Positions 1 through 6,067 of a stretch of 6,067 bases of DNA are shown in pieces. The position numbers and the translations under genes are program-made. A model generated the notes under the pieces. The model worked only from the letters and a program-made list of their open reading frames with translations, had not been told where the DNA came from and made no database searches. The DNA is from an uncultured Leptospiraceae bacterium (lineage in GTDB: Bacteria; Spirochaetota; Leptospiria; Leptospirales; Leptospiraceae), in the NCBI GenBank assembly GCA_937924465.1, contig CALDSP010000298.1, positions 1 through 6,067 on the forward strand, given 5' to 3'. Position 1 is the first letter of the stretch; every line of letters starts with the position of its first letter.

Positions 1-1
1 A

Positions 2-58
2 AGTCCAGAAAGTATAAATGCTTTACCTAACAAAAAAAATAAAGAAAAAAAGGATTAA
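2..58 (+). CDS. Possible 3' end of an upstream gene (partial)
   Basis: This reading frame is open from the left edge to a TAA at 56-58. It would encode about 18 hydrophilic, lysine-rich residues (begins SPESINALPNK, ends KEKKD). The other two plus-strand frames stop early, at 28-30 and 15-17. If real, it is the C-terminal tail of a same-strand gene ending 9 bases before the lipoprotein start, and so perhaps part of the same transcript. An 18-codon open frame is easily produced by chance, and the A-rich tract gives lysine codons in any case. No family can be named from this fragment. Confidence 0.3.
   Translation, partial: SPESINALPNKKNKEKKD
50..54 (+). promoter_or_regulatory. Candidate Shine-Dalgarno site for the first gene
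   Basis: AAGGA lies 13 bases before the ATG at 68, in otherwise A-rich leader sequence. The spacing is longer than the usual 5-9 bases, so it is a weak site. It is nevertheless the only purine-rich SD-like match in the leader, and the signal peptide begins right at this ATG, which supports the start. The site lies inside the possible upstream gene tail at 2-58. Confidence 0.4.
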
Positions 59-67
59 AAGAATTTT

Positions 68-1417
68 ATGAAAAATCATTTTTTTTTAATTTTCGTTTTT
101 TACACATTTACTTTTTGTGCCACCTCAAAAAGAGAAATTCAAATACCATCTAAAACAGTTTCTACAGTCAACATTCCTGAACTAAAAGAGGTCAATGAAA
201 CTTTTTGTAAAAATGAAGAAGGACTCAAGATGACAGCAAATTATATAAAAAACAAAGTTGGAGAAAACGACTGGGAAAGTACACAGGATAGGCTTTTGCG
301 TCCAGGTACAGAGGAAGGAAAACAAGAAAGCCTTCGACTCCAAAAAGCTAGAGCTGTGATAGCAAAGTGTGCAAATATTTTATATGGAGCTATTGCTACG
401 GGATCAGCTAGAAACTTAGAAGAAATTGACTTAAAAAATGTTAAGAAAGATATAGACATGAGCGTGCCCTTTGAAAAAGTAGAAGAAGCAAACGAATGGT
501 TAAGTTCTTTAGTGAGTGATTCGGACCGTGTCATGTTACTTACAATTCTTGGAGATCCAATCACTGCTTTAGTTTGCAGAAACCTATCCAAAAAAGAAGC
601 TATTAGTTGTACGCGTCAAACTGTAAAAGAAACTACCCAAATCATGATTCTTTCAGAGATCAAACATTCTAGAAAAAACTTTTCCGAAAAGGGGGAGGGT
701 GCCCTTCTGACTGATTTTGTTCAAATTTGTCCGGGTGGATTTATTCTTGCAGATTCAAACTCTCCCGTATATGAAATTTTTCAGGTCAGTAACAAACAAG
801 AAAGAGAAAAATTTTTATCTCGCTATCCGAAAATTCCAACCAAAGCTTCTAATTATCGTTCTTCTATTCGTTTTCAGGTGCTTTTTTATGGTTTGGAAAA
901 TCCAGCCTATTATTTACAACCTGGTTCTATTCGAAAGTGGGTCATAGACAGAGAAAAAGATTTTAAAGAAAAAATGCAAAAAGATACTCCCGAGTATATG
1001 AATTCTCAAGAAATTTTAGAACTTGAAACAGAAGGAGCAGTCTTTGAACAATGGATCCAAGCCATGAGACATGGAAATAGTTTTTATTATAGAAATAAAT
1101 ATTTATTTCGAGCTATGGAACACATTGGATTTGATATAAAAACCAAAACTCCAGAGCTATATTCCATACATAAAGTTTTAAAACGTACTCGACCTGAAAC
1201 ATTAAGTTATTCTTATAAAGATTTCATGGAACTAGTAAAGCTGAAAGAAACTAAAAAAGAAAAGGCTTTAGCAAAGTGGGACGAAAAGCTCACAGAAGAT
1301 GAATTTAAAAAAGTTATTCTTATTCAAGAAAAAATACAAACTGATGCTCTCTTTCAATATTTCAATTCAATTAATAAAAAGAAAAATTCTATATGGAACC
1401 AAGTTTGTAAAGGATGA
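68..1417 (+). CDS. Putative lipoprotein of unknown function
   Basis: This 449-residue protein matches no family I recognise. The N-terminus looks like a lipoprotein signal peptide: Lys2, a hydrophobic stretch at about 5-16 rich in Phe, then Cys17 followed by Ala-Thr-Ser. The residues before the cysteine (Phe14-Thr15-Phe16) fit the classic lipobox poorly, since position -1 is normally Gly, Ala or Ser. Spirochaetes tolerate looser lipoboxes, so lipidation is probable but not certain. The mature part is hydrophilic, with no further membrane segment. It contains six more cysteines (47, 101, 170, 181, 221, 447), which could form disulfides in the periplasm. The C-terminal 60 residues are rich in Lys and Glu and probably helical. 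The start is fixed by the signal peptide. The stop overlaps the murF start by 4 bases, which suggests co-expression with peptidoglycan synthesis. An envelope role is inference from location and context only. Confidence 0.75.
   Translation: MKNHFFLIFVFYTFTFCATSKREIQIPSKTVSTVNIPELKEVNETFCKNEEGLKMTANYIKNKVGENDWESTQDRLLRPGTEEGKQESLRLQKARAVIAKCANILYGAIATGSARNLEEIDLKNVKKDIDMSVPFEKVEEANEWLSSLVSDSDRVMLLTILGDPITALVCRNLSKKEAISCTRQTVKETTQIMILSEIKHSRKNFSEKGEGALLTDFVQICPGGFILADSNSPVYEIFQVSNKQEREKFLSRYPKIPTKASNYRSSIRFQVLFYGLENPAYYLQPGSIRKWVIDREKDFKEKMQKDTPEYMNSQEILELETEGAVFEQWIQAMRHGNSFYYRNKYLFRAMEHIGFDIKTKTPELYSIHKVLKRTRPETLSYSYKDFMELVKLKETKKEKALAKWDEKLTEDEFKKVILIQEKIQTDALFQYFNSINKKKNSIWNQVCKG
1414..1417 (+). 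promoter_or_regulatory. ATGA stop-start overlap, lipoprotein to murF
   Basis: The murF ATG (1414-1416) overlaps the lipoprotein TGA (1415-1417). AAGG at 1410-1413 abuts the ATG with no spacer, so it is badly placed as a Shine-Dalgarno site. Re-initiation by ribosomes finishing the upstream gene is the likely mode of translation (inference). Confidence 0.7.
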
Positions 1418-2805
1418 AAGAAAGGTTTGAATATTCTAGTTTTACAATTCGTTCTCTTTTAGAAGAAAAATTTTGTTTACAAGAAAACTCCCTTTTCAAC
1501 TACATTAGCACTTCTTCAGAAGAATGTGAGAAAAATACTCTTTTTGTTCCTTTAAAAGGAAACAGAGATGGACATGAATTTATTCCAGACGCTTTAGAAA
1601 AGGGAGCCACTCATTTTCTTTGTGAGTGCAACCATCCAATTCTAGAAACTCTCAATGAAGAAAACAAATCCAAAGCCATTCTAGTAAAAAATACTTTAGA
1701 AGCACTGGGAAAGTTAGCTAATTTTCATAGAAAAAGATTTTCTCCTCTTGTAATTGCAGTTACTGGTTCTAGTGGAAAAACAACTACAAAAGATTTTTTG
1801 TATTACGGAGTAAAATATCTTGAAGATAAACACTTAGTAGTAACAGAAAAAAATTATAACAATGAAATAGGACTTCCTTTCACAATTTTTAAAATAAACG
1901 CCAACACCAAAATAGTGGTTTGTGAAATGGGAATGAATCATCTTCATGAAATTTCTCGACTAACTCAAATGGCTTTACCTCATGCTGCCATAATTACAAA
2001 TATAGGACAAGCTCATATTGAAAATTTAGGTTCAGTTGAAAATATAGCTTATGCTAAGTCAGAGATCATAGAAGGAATTTGCGCAAACGGCTATTTGTTC
2101 GTTCCCGAAAATATTCAAAAGAGGGAAATTTTAGAAAAAAAAGCCATGTCACACAACGTAAATGTCTTAAATTATTCTTTAAATTCAAGTTATTTAAAAA
2201 TCTTAGAAGAGCATCCAAATGGATTTATACTTGAAGTTTATGGGAAAAAACTCAATTGGAATTTACCAGGTAGACATTTGCTTTGGAATTTAGCAGGAGT
2301 TCTATTTATTTTAAGTTTTTTAGGATTTGATAAAGAAAAAGTTTTGGAAGGAATTTCAAAATTTGAACCTACAAATAAACGAAATGTTTGGATTCATTAC
2401 AAAAACTTTCATATTTTAGATGATACTTACAATGCAAATCCCGACTCTATGATAGCTAGTTTAGATACTTTAAAGCAAGCTAGTTCTAATTTTAAACGTT
2501 ATGCAATACTTGGAGATATGAAAGAATTAGGAGAATTTTCAGAAAAGTTTCATAAAGAAGTTGGAATTTATGCAAGCCAAGTATTAGATGGACTGATTAG
2601 TTTTGGAAGTGATGCAAGATTTTATTTTGAAGAATTTTCCAAACATAAAAATAACAAATTCAATCTTTATTTCTCAAATACAGAAGAGAATATTCAAAAA
2701 ATTGTTGAATATGTTACAAAAAATTTAAAAGAAGAGAGTTTTCTTCTTGTCAAGGGATCTCGTTCCATGAGAATGGAGAGGGTCATAGAAAAGTTAGTAG
2801 AATGA
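1414..2805 (+). CDS. murF: UDP-N-acetylmuramoyl-tripeptide--D-alanyl-D-alanine ligase
   Basis: MurF joins D-Ala-D-Ala to UDP-MurNAc-tripeptide with ATP in the cytoplasm, completing the pentapeptide precursor before MraY takes it to the membrane. At 463 residues it has normal family length. The N-terminal substrate domain (about 1-110) includes FVPLKGNRDGHEF at 44-56. The central Mur ligase ATPase domain has the P-loop GSSGKTT (118-124), NNEIGLP (149-155), EMGMNH (171-176), NIGQAHIENLG (196-206) and AKSEI (214-218), where Lys215 is the expected carbamylated lysine. LPGRH (284-288) precedes the C-terminal domain, which carries DDTYNANPDSM (336-346), GDMKELGE (367-374) and KGSR (447-450). The motif DDTYNANPxSM separates MurF from MurC, MurD and MurE. 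The usual Ser/Thr-Arg at the end of the first strand region appears as TSSEEC, a small deviation. The gene sits outside a dcw cluster, overlapping a lipoprotein gene upstream and purE downstream. Confidence 0.97.
   Translation: MKERFEYSSFTIRSLLEEKFCLQENSLFNYISTSSEECEKNTLFVPLKGNRDGHEFIPDALEKGATHFLCECNHPILETLNEENKSKAILVKNTLEALGKLANFHRKRFSPLVIAVTGSSGKTTTKDFLYYGVKYLEDKHLVVTEKNYNNEIGLPFTIFKINANTKIVVCEMGMNHLHEISRLTQMALPHAAIITNIGQAHIENLGSVENIAYAKSEIIEGICANGYLFVPENIQKREILEKKAMSHNVNVLNYSLNSSYLKILEEHPNGFILEVYGKKLNWNLPGRHLLWNLAGVLFILSFLGFDKEKVLEGISKFEPTNKRNVWIHYKNFHILDDTYNANPDSMIASLDTLKQASSNFKRYAILGDMKELGEFSEKFHKEVGIYASQVLDGLISFGSDARFYFEEFSKHKNNKFNLYFSNTEENIQKIVEYVTKNLKEESFLLVKGSRSMRMERVIEKLVE
2802..2805 (+). 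promoter_or_regulatory. ATGA stop-start overlap, murF to purE
   Basis: The purE ATG (2802-2804) overlaps the murF TGA (2803-2805). The nearest purine-rich stretch, GGAGAGGG at 2775-2782, lies about 19 bases upstream, too far for a normal Shine-Dalgarno site. A second ATG at 2806 is out of frame with purE. Confidence 0.7.
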
Positions 2806-3299
2806 ATGATAACCCAATCATCTCGGTTGTTATGGGCTCCTTTTCCGATTGGGAAACCATGAAAGAAGCCTGTCTAGTTTTAGAAAAGTTTCAGATTCCA
2901 TATGAAAGAAAAATTGTTTCAGCGCATAGAAGTCCAGAGTTTATGTTTGAGTTTGCTAAATTCGCTCGCTCCCGTGGTATTCAAATCATTATAGCTGGGG
3001 CTGGAGGTTCAGCTCATCTTCCCGGAATGATTGCCTCCCTTACAACACTTCCCGTTTTAGGTGTACCTGTGCAAAGTAAAACTTTATCTGGTTTGGATAG
3101 CCTTTATTCCATTGTTCAAATGCCTAAAGGCGTTCCTGTAGGAACCTTAGCAATTGGAACTTCAGGAGCAGTAAATGCGGGACTTCTTGCTATTAGAATT
3201 CTTTCTATTCAAAACTCTAGCCTTGTAGAAAAACTAGAATCTTATCGTAGTGAAATTCGAGAAGAGGCTCTTTCTAAAACAAATGAACTGAAATTATGA
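2802..3299 (+). CDS. purE: N5-carboxyaminoimidazole ribonucleotide mutase (class I PurE)
   Basis: PurE converts N5-CAIR to CAIR in the sixth stage of de novo purine synthesis, taking its unstable substrate from PurK. The 165-residue length is typical of the single-domain bacterial enzyme. Visible motifs are VVMGSFSDW (9-17), which binds the ribonucleotide phosphate; SAHRSPE (40-46), with the catalytic His42; GAGGSAHLPGM (66-76), with the second conserved His72; LPVLGVPV (83-90); LDSLYSIVQMP (98-108); and GVPVGTLAIG (110-119), followed by NAGLLA (125-130). Class I is favoured over the class II AIR carboxylase because purK follows directly and the GAGG-AHLPGM wording is class I. The tail from about 138 is charged and helical. 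It overlaps murF by 4 bases and purK by 4 bases. PurE normally forms an octamer in the cytoplasm (family knowledge). Confidence 0.97.
   Translation: MNDNPIISVVMGSFSDWETMKEACLVLEKFQIPYERKIVSAHRSPEFMFEFAKFARSRGIQIIIAGAGGSAHLPGMIASLTTLPVLGVPVQSKTLSGLDSLYSIVQMPKGVPVGTLAIGTSGAVNAGLLAIRILSIQNSSLVEKLESYRSEIREEALSKTNELKL
3296..3299 (+). promoter_or_regulatory. ATGA stop-start overlap, purE to purK
   Basis: The purK ATG (3296-3298) overlaps the purE TGA (3297-3299). The preceding 20 bases contain no Shine-Dalgarno-like sequence, so purK translation probably depends on ribosomes arriving from purE. This would tie PurK output to that of PurE. Confidence 0.7.
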
Positions 3300-4423
3300 A
3301 ATCCTTATATTTCAAGGTTGGTATTTTAGGGAGTGGGCAACTTGGAAGAATGTTCACTCAAAGTGCTTGCAATATAGGGATTGAAGTTTCTGTTTATTCC
3401 CCAGAAAAAGATTCACCGGCAGCCAAATCAGGTGCAAAAGAGTATACAGGAGAGTATACAAACTTTGAACTACTTGAAAAATTTCTAGAAAATCAAAACG
3501 CTTTAAGTTTTGAATTTGAAAATATTCCAAGTTCTACACTTGATTTTTTAATAAATTATCAAACCAAACAAAATATAAAAATTTATCCAAATCCACGTTG
3601 TGTGCAAATTGCTCAAAATAGAAAATTAGAAAAAAATTTTTTTAAAGAAATAGGTCTTCTTGTTACAAACTTCTTCGTTATAGAAAGTTTAGAAGATTTA
3701 CAAAAACTACCTAAGGATTGGAAATTTCCAAGTATATTAAAAACCAATCTTTTTGGTTATGATGGAAAAGGACAATGGAAAGTAAATTCAGTTTTAGATA
3801 TAGAAACCATTCTTCATGAACAAAAAAGCTTTGATCATATATTAGAAGAAATCGTACCTTTTGAAAAAGAAATTTCAGTCATTGGAGTTCGTTTTTCAAA
3901 TGGCCAAATTTTTTGTTATCCACCGGCAGAAAATATTCACACCAATCATATTTTAGATATCAGTATTTATCCAGCTAATATTTCAGAGAGTTTAAAACAA
4001 AAAGCGATACGTTATACGACAAAACTTTTAGAAAGTCTAAACTACGTAGGAGTTTTGGGATTAGAAATGTTTGTAGTGGAAGATGAGTTGTATTGTAATG
4101 AATTTGCTCCTCGTCCTCATAACTCAGGTCATTTTACAATGAATGCTTGTAGATATTCCCAATTTGACATGCAAGCTTTTACTCTTCTTGGTGTGGTTCC
4201 CTCTTTTGATTTTTCATTTCAGCCTACAGTTATGAAAAATATTATCGGAGAAAGTTTTTTTCAAAATAAACAGATTTTAACTAATTATTTGTATAATCCA
4301 AATTACCATATTTATTTGTATCAAAAAGCAGAAGCAAGAAAAGGGCGAAAAATGGGGCACATTAATTATTTAGGGAGTTTCGAAAATTCTAAATTTCCAA
4401 TAGGGACTGATTGGAAAGTATGA
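3296..4423 (+). CDS. purK: 5-(carboxyamino)imidazole ribonucleotide synthase (PurK, ATP-grasp)
   Basis: PurK uses ATP and bicarbonate to carboxylate AIR to N5-CAIR, the substrate of PurE, in the cytoplasm. The 375 residues match the family, which is usually about 350-390. The N-terminal nucleotide-like fold has GILGSGQLGRM (9-19). FEFENIP (72-78) follows, and QNRKLEKNFF (107-116) opens the ATP-grasp region. KTNLFGYDGKGQW (149-161) is the ATP-binding glycine loop and EEIVPFEKEISV (184-195) the nucleotide-contacting strand. ENIHTNHILD (212-221) is a PurK signature. Probable magnesium ligands are Glu257 in GLEMFV and Glu269 in NEFAPRPHNSGH (268-279). The C-terminal domain carries QKAEARKGRKMGHIN (343-357), diagnostic for PurK as opposed to PurT or PurD. 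It overlaps purE upstream and the receptor gene downstream by 4 bases each. A perfect 14-base A7T7 palindrome at 3630-3643 lies inside the coding region without breaking the frame. Confidence 0.97.
   Translation: MKSLYFKVGILGSGQLGRMFTQSACNIGIEVSVYSPEKDSPAAKSGAKEYTGEYTNFELLEKFLENQNALSFEFENIPSSTLDFLINYQTKQNIKIYPNPRCVQIAQNRKLEKNFFKEIGLLVTNFFVIESLEDLQKLPKDWKFPSILKTNLFGYDGKGQWKVNSVLDIETILHEQKSFDHILEEIVPFEKEISVIGVRFSNGQIFCYPPAENIHTNHILDISIYPANISESLKQKAIRYTTKLLESLNYVGVLGLEMFVVEDELYCNEFAPRPHNSGHFTMNACRYSQFDMQAFTLLGVVPSFDFSFQPTVMKNIIGESFFQNKQILTNYLYNPNYHIYLYQKAEARKGRKMGHINYLGSFENSKFPIGTDWKV
4420..4423 (+). promoter_or_regulatory. ATGA stop-start overlap, purK to receptor gene
   Basis: The receptor ATG (4420-4422) overlaps the purK TGA (4421-4423). 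GGAAAG at 4413-4418 is SD-like but leaves only one base before the ATG, which is too close for normal use. This is the fourth identical junction in a row. Confidence 0.7.
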
Positions 4424-6067
4424 AAGAAGAAAAAATCATCTTAGATAGAGAATACGTTTTTGATGGCTCTAAAGTCATTATTTCTAAAACTGATTTAAAA
4501 GGAAAAATTACTTTTGTAAGTCCTGACTTTGTGGAAATCTCTGGATACACTGCAGAAGAACTCATAGGCAAACCTCATAACATAGTTCGACATCCCGACA
4601 TGCCAAAATGGGCTTTTCAAGATCTATGGGATACAATCAAAAGAGGGGAACATTGGAGGGGAATTGTAAAAAACCTTCGCAAAAATGGAGAATATTATTG
4701 GGTTGATTCTACTGTAATTCCCGTTCGAAGAGACGGAAAGATTACAGAATACATGTCAATTCGGCGAAAAGCTAGAAAAAAAGATATAGAAGAAGCTATT
4801 AAACTTTATAAAAAAATAAAGGCAGGCTATGTTCCTAAGCAATCCTTCATTAAAAAAACAGGAATGAGAACAAAACTGTTTGCCTTTGGTCTTTTATTTA
4901 ATGTATTACTATTCATAAATTTTTTTGGAATTTGGTTTCAAAACGTTTCCAAAGAATTTCTTATGTACGTTATGAGTTTTATAATTTTAATTTCTTTAAT
5001 TTATGGAATTTATATTTGGAATGTAGTGCGCTCTTTATTAGATGCTTCTGAAAAAATTCAAACTCAACTCCACTCTTTTGCATTAGGAAATTTTCAAACT
5101 ACTATTCCAGAGGATTATGAATTTAAAAACTTAGAAATGAGTCGTATTTATAATTCTTTAAAAATTGCCATGCAAGGAGTTTGGGGAATTTTATTGCAAC
5201 TTAGAAGTAAAAGCGAAGAAGTTTTGGATTTTTCCGAAACTCTTCATTTACAAAATAAAGAACTCAGTCATTCAACTCAAGAATTTTCTACCTCAACTCA
5301 AGAAGAGCTAGCTAGCATGGAAGAAGTCTCTGCTTCTATAGAGGAAGTACATTCTTCTACTGTGAATTTTGCTAATGAGATTAGTGCAATAAATCATTAC
5401 ACAGATAATTTATTTAAAAAACTAACCGAAATTGTCCAAAGCTTGAATATTCTTGAAAATTCTAATCTTGAAATTCAAAAGAAGCTAAATCAGCATGAAG
5501 ATCAAACAGAAAAAGCTTTGGAAGCAATGAAAACGATTCTAGATTTTTCAAGAAAGATTGAAAAAATTATTCTTATTATTAAAGACATTGCGAATAAAAC
5601 AAATTTACTTTCTTTAAATGCTTCTATTGAGGCAGAGAGGGCAGGGGAGCATGGAAAAGGGTTTGCAGTGGTTGCTCAAGAAATTTCAAAATTAGCCGAT
5701 GAAACTTCCCAGAGTGTAAAAGAAATTAAAGAATTGATAGTAGGTACATCTAAGGTTGTTTCAAAAGGAGAATCACAAATTGATAATATTTTTACTGAAA
5801 TGAAAGGAATCATTCAAAAAACAGAAAAAAGTCTAAAAATTAGTAAAGAAATATCTGACGAAATTCGTAGTTTCTTAAACTCTAGCCAAGAACTTCAGCG
5901 AAAGTACAACGAAACATCTCATTATGTCAAAGTGATCCAATATGCGATTCATGAAGAAAAAGAAGCAATTTCTATTATTACAAGAAATACAGAAAAACTT
6001 TCTCATGAAACGGAAACTTTAGTAAGAACAATAGAAAAACTGAATCAACTTTCAAAAGCTTTAAAAG
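4420..6067 (+). CDS. Aer-like PAS-domain methyl-accepting chemotaxis receptor (3' end missing)
   Basis: The frame stays open from 4420 to the right edge, giving 549 residues without a stop. Residues about 18-118 form a PAS domain of the Aer type: DLKGKITFVSPDF (25-37), SGYTAEELIGKPHN (41-54), VRHPDMP (56-62), Trp79, KNGEYYWV (88-95) and YMSIR (111-115). Arg57, His58 and Asp60 fall at the same positions as the FAD-binding residues of E. coli Aer, so redox or oxygen sensing through FAD is likely. LYKKIKAG (129-136) resembles the Aer linker. Two hydrophobic helices (about 152-172 and 181-200), separated by a very short loop, form a membrane hairpin like that of Aer, leaving PAS and signalling parts in the cytoplasm. 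A degenerate HAMP-like segment (about 200-250) follows. The coiled-coil signalling domain has its tip near NLLSLNASIEAERAGE (395-410), then GKGFAVVAQEISKLAD (412-427). Candidate methylation glutamates are 295/296, 301/302 and 308/309. Comparing arm lengths about the tip, the protein probably ends soon after the window. Output would go to CheA/CheW. Confidence 0.92.
   Translation, partial: MKEEKIILDREYVFDGSKVIISKTDLKGKITFVSPDFVEISGYTAEELIGKPHNIVRHPDMPKWAFQDLWDTIKRGEHWRGIVKNLRKNGEYYWVDSTVIPVRRDGKITEYMSIRRKARKKDIEEAIKLYKKIKAGYVPKQSFIKKTGMRTKLFAFGLLFNVLLFINFFGIWFQNVSKEFLMYVMSFIILISLIYGIYIWNVVRSLLDASEKIQTQLHSFALGNFQTTIPEDYEFKNLEMSRIYNSLKIAMQGVWGILLQLRSKSEEVLDFSETLHLQNKELSHSTQEFSTSTQEELASMEEVSASIEEVHSSTVNFANEISAINHYTDNLFKKLTEIVQSLNILENSNLEIQKKLNQHEDQTEKALEAMKTILDFSRKIEKIILIIKDIANKTNLLSLNASIEAERAGEHGKGFAVVAQEISKLADETSQSVKEIKELIVGTSKVVSKGESQIDNIFTEMKGIIQKTEKSLKISKEISDEIRSFLNSSQELQRKYNETSHYVKVIQYAIHEEKEAISIITRNTEKLSHETETLVRTIEKLNQLSKALK

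Noticed and set aside
13..18. TATAAA as a possible -10 promoter element
   Set aside because: Any -35 element would fall beyond the left edge, and such hexamers are common in AT-rich DNA. It cannot be supported from this window.
241..591. Minus-strand open frame of 116 codons
   Set aside because: It lies fully inside the plus-strand lipoprotein gene. The translation is Ser/Phe-rich, as expected from the antisense of A-rich coding sequence, and shows no motif.
679..691. Perfect inverted repeat CTTTTC-C-GAAAAG followed by a G-rich run
   Set aside because: It sits in mid-gene, has a one-base loop and no following T-run, so it is not a terminator. The codons give an ordinary Glu-Lys-Gly-Glu stretch.
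717..947. Plus-strand open frame of 76 codons in another frame
   Set aside because: It lies entirely within the lipoprotein gene, shows no family motif, and the host frame is continuous through it.
3630..3643. A7T7 palindrome in purK as a slippage or frameshift site
   Set aside because: The purK frame is intact across it, encoding Lys-Asn-Phe-Phe within a conserved block. No alternative frame continues into a useful product, and A/T runs are expected at this composition.
4389..4571. Minus-strand open frame of 60 codons
   Set aside because: It is antisense to the end of purK and to the conserved start of the PAS domain, both firmly identified on the plus strand.
1..6067. Search for tRNA, rRNA, riboswitch, CRISPR array, transposase or attachment-site repeats
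   Set aside because: Nearly every base is covered by confidently read coding frames. No regularly spaced repeats, terminal inverted repeats, transposase motifs or structured RNA signatures were seen. No purine riboswitch could be placed, because there is no non-coding space before purE.

Overview
The window is AT-rich (roughly one third G+C by eye) and almost entirely coding on the plus strand. It holds four complete genes and one gene cut by the right edge: an unrecognised putative lipoprotein (68-1417), murF (1414-2805), purE (2802-3299), purK (3296-4423) and an Aer-type PAS chemoreceptor (4420-6067, 3' end missing). A possible 3' end of a sixth gene lies at 2-58. TGA closes four genes in frame and Trp is coded by TGG, so the standard bacterial code fits. 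A lipoprotein signal peptide, a peptidoglycan ligase and an MCP-family receptor point to a motile, double-membraned bacterium. The wording of the MurF and MCP motifs and the relaxed lipobox suggest a spirochaete, perhaps Leptospirales. That placement rests on recollection of family sequences and has low confidence.

Layout: the first 67 bases contain a weak ribosome-binding site and perhaps the tail of an upstream gene. Each of the four gene junctions that follow is an identical 4-base ATGA overlap, in which the ATG of the next gene overlaps the TGA of the previous one. No intergenic space, promoter or terminator is visible between 68 and 6067. The whole block therefore looks like one transcript with translational coupling.

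Function: PurE and PurK together convert AIR to CAIR through N5-CAIR in de novo purine synthesis. MurF makes the last cytoplasmic peptidoglycan precursor, UDP-MurNAc-pentapeptide. The receptor carries an FAD-type PAS domain with the Aer signature, a two-helix membrane anchor, a degenerate HAMP-like linker and an MCP signalling hairpin, so it probably senses oxygen or redox state. No known pathway joins these products, and the coupling may reflect genome compaction.

The window mostly contains known families. I found no mobile element, CRISPR array, RNA gene or clearly new system. The most open points are the unknown lipoprotein coupled to murF, and an Aer-like receptor that, unlike E. coli Aer, appears to carry methylation-type glutamates.
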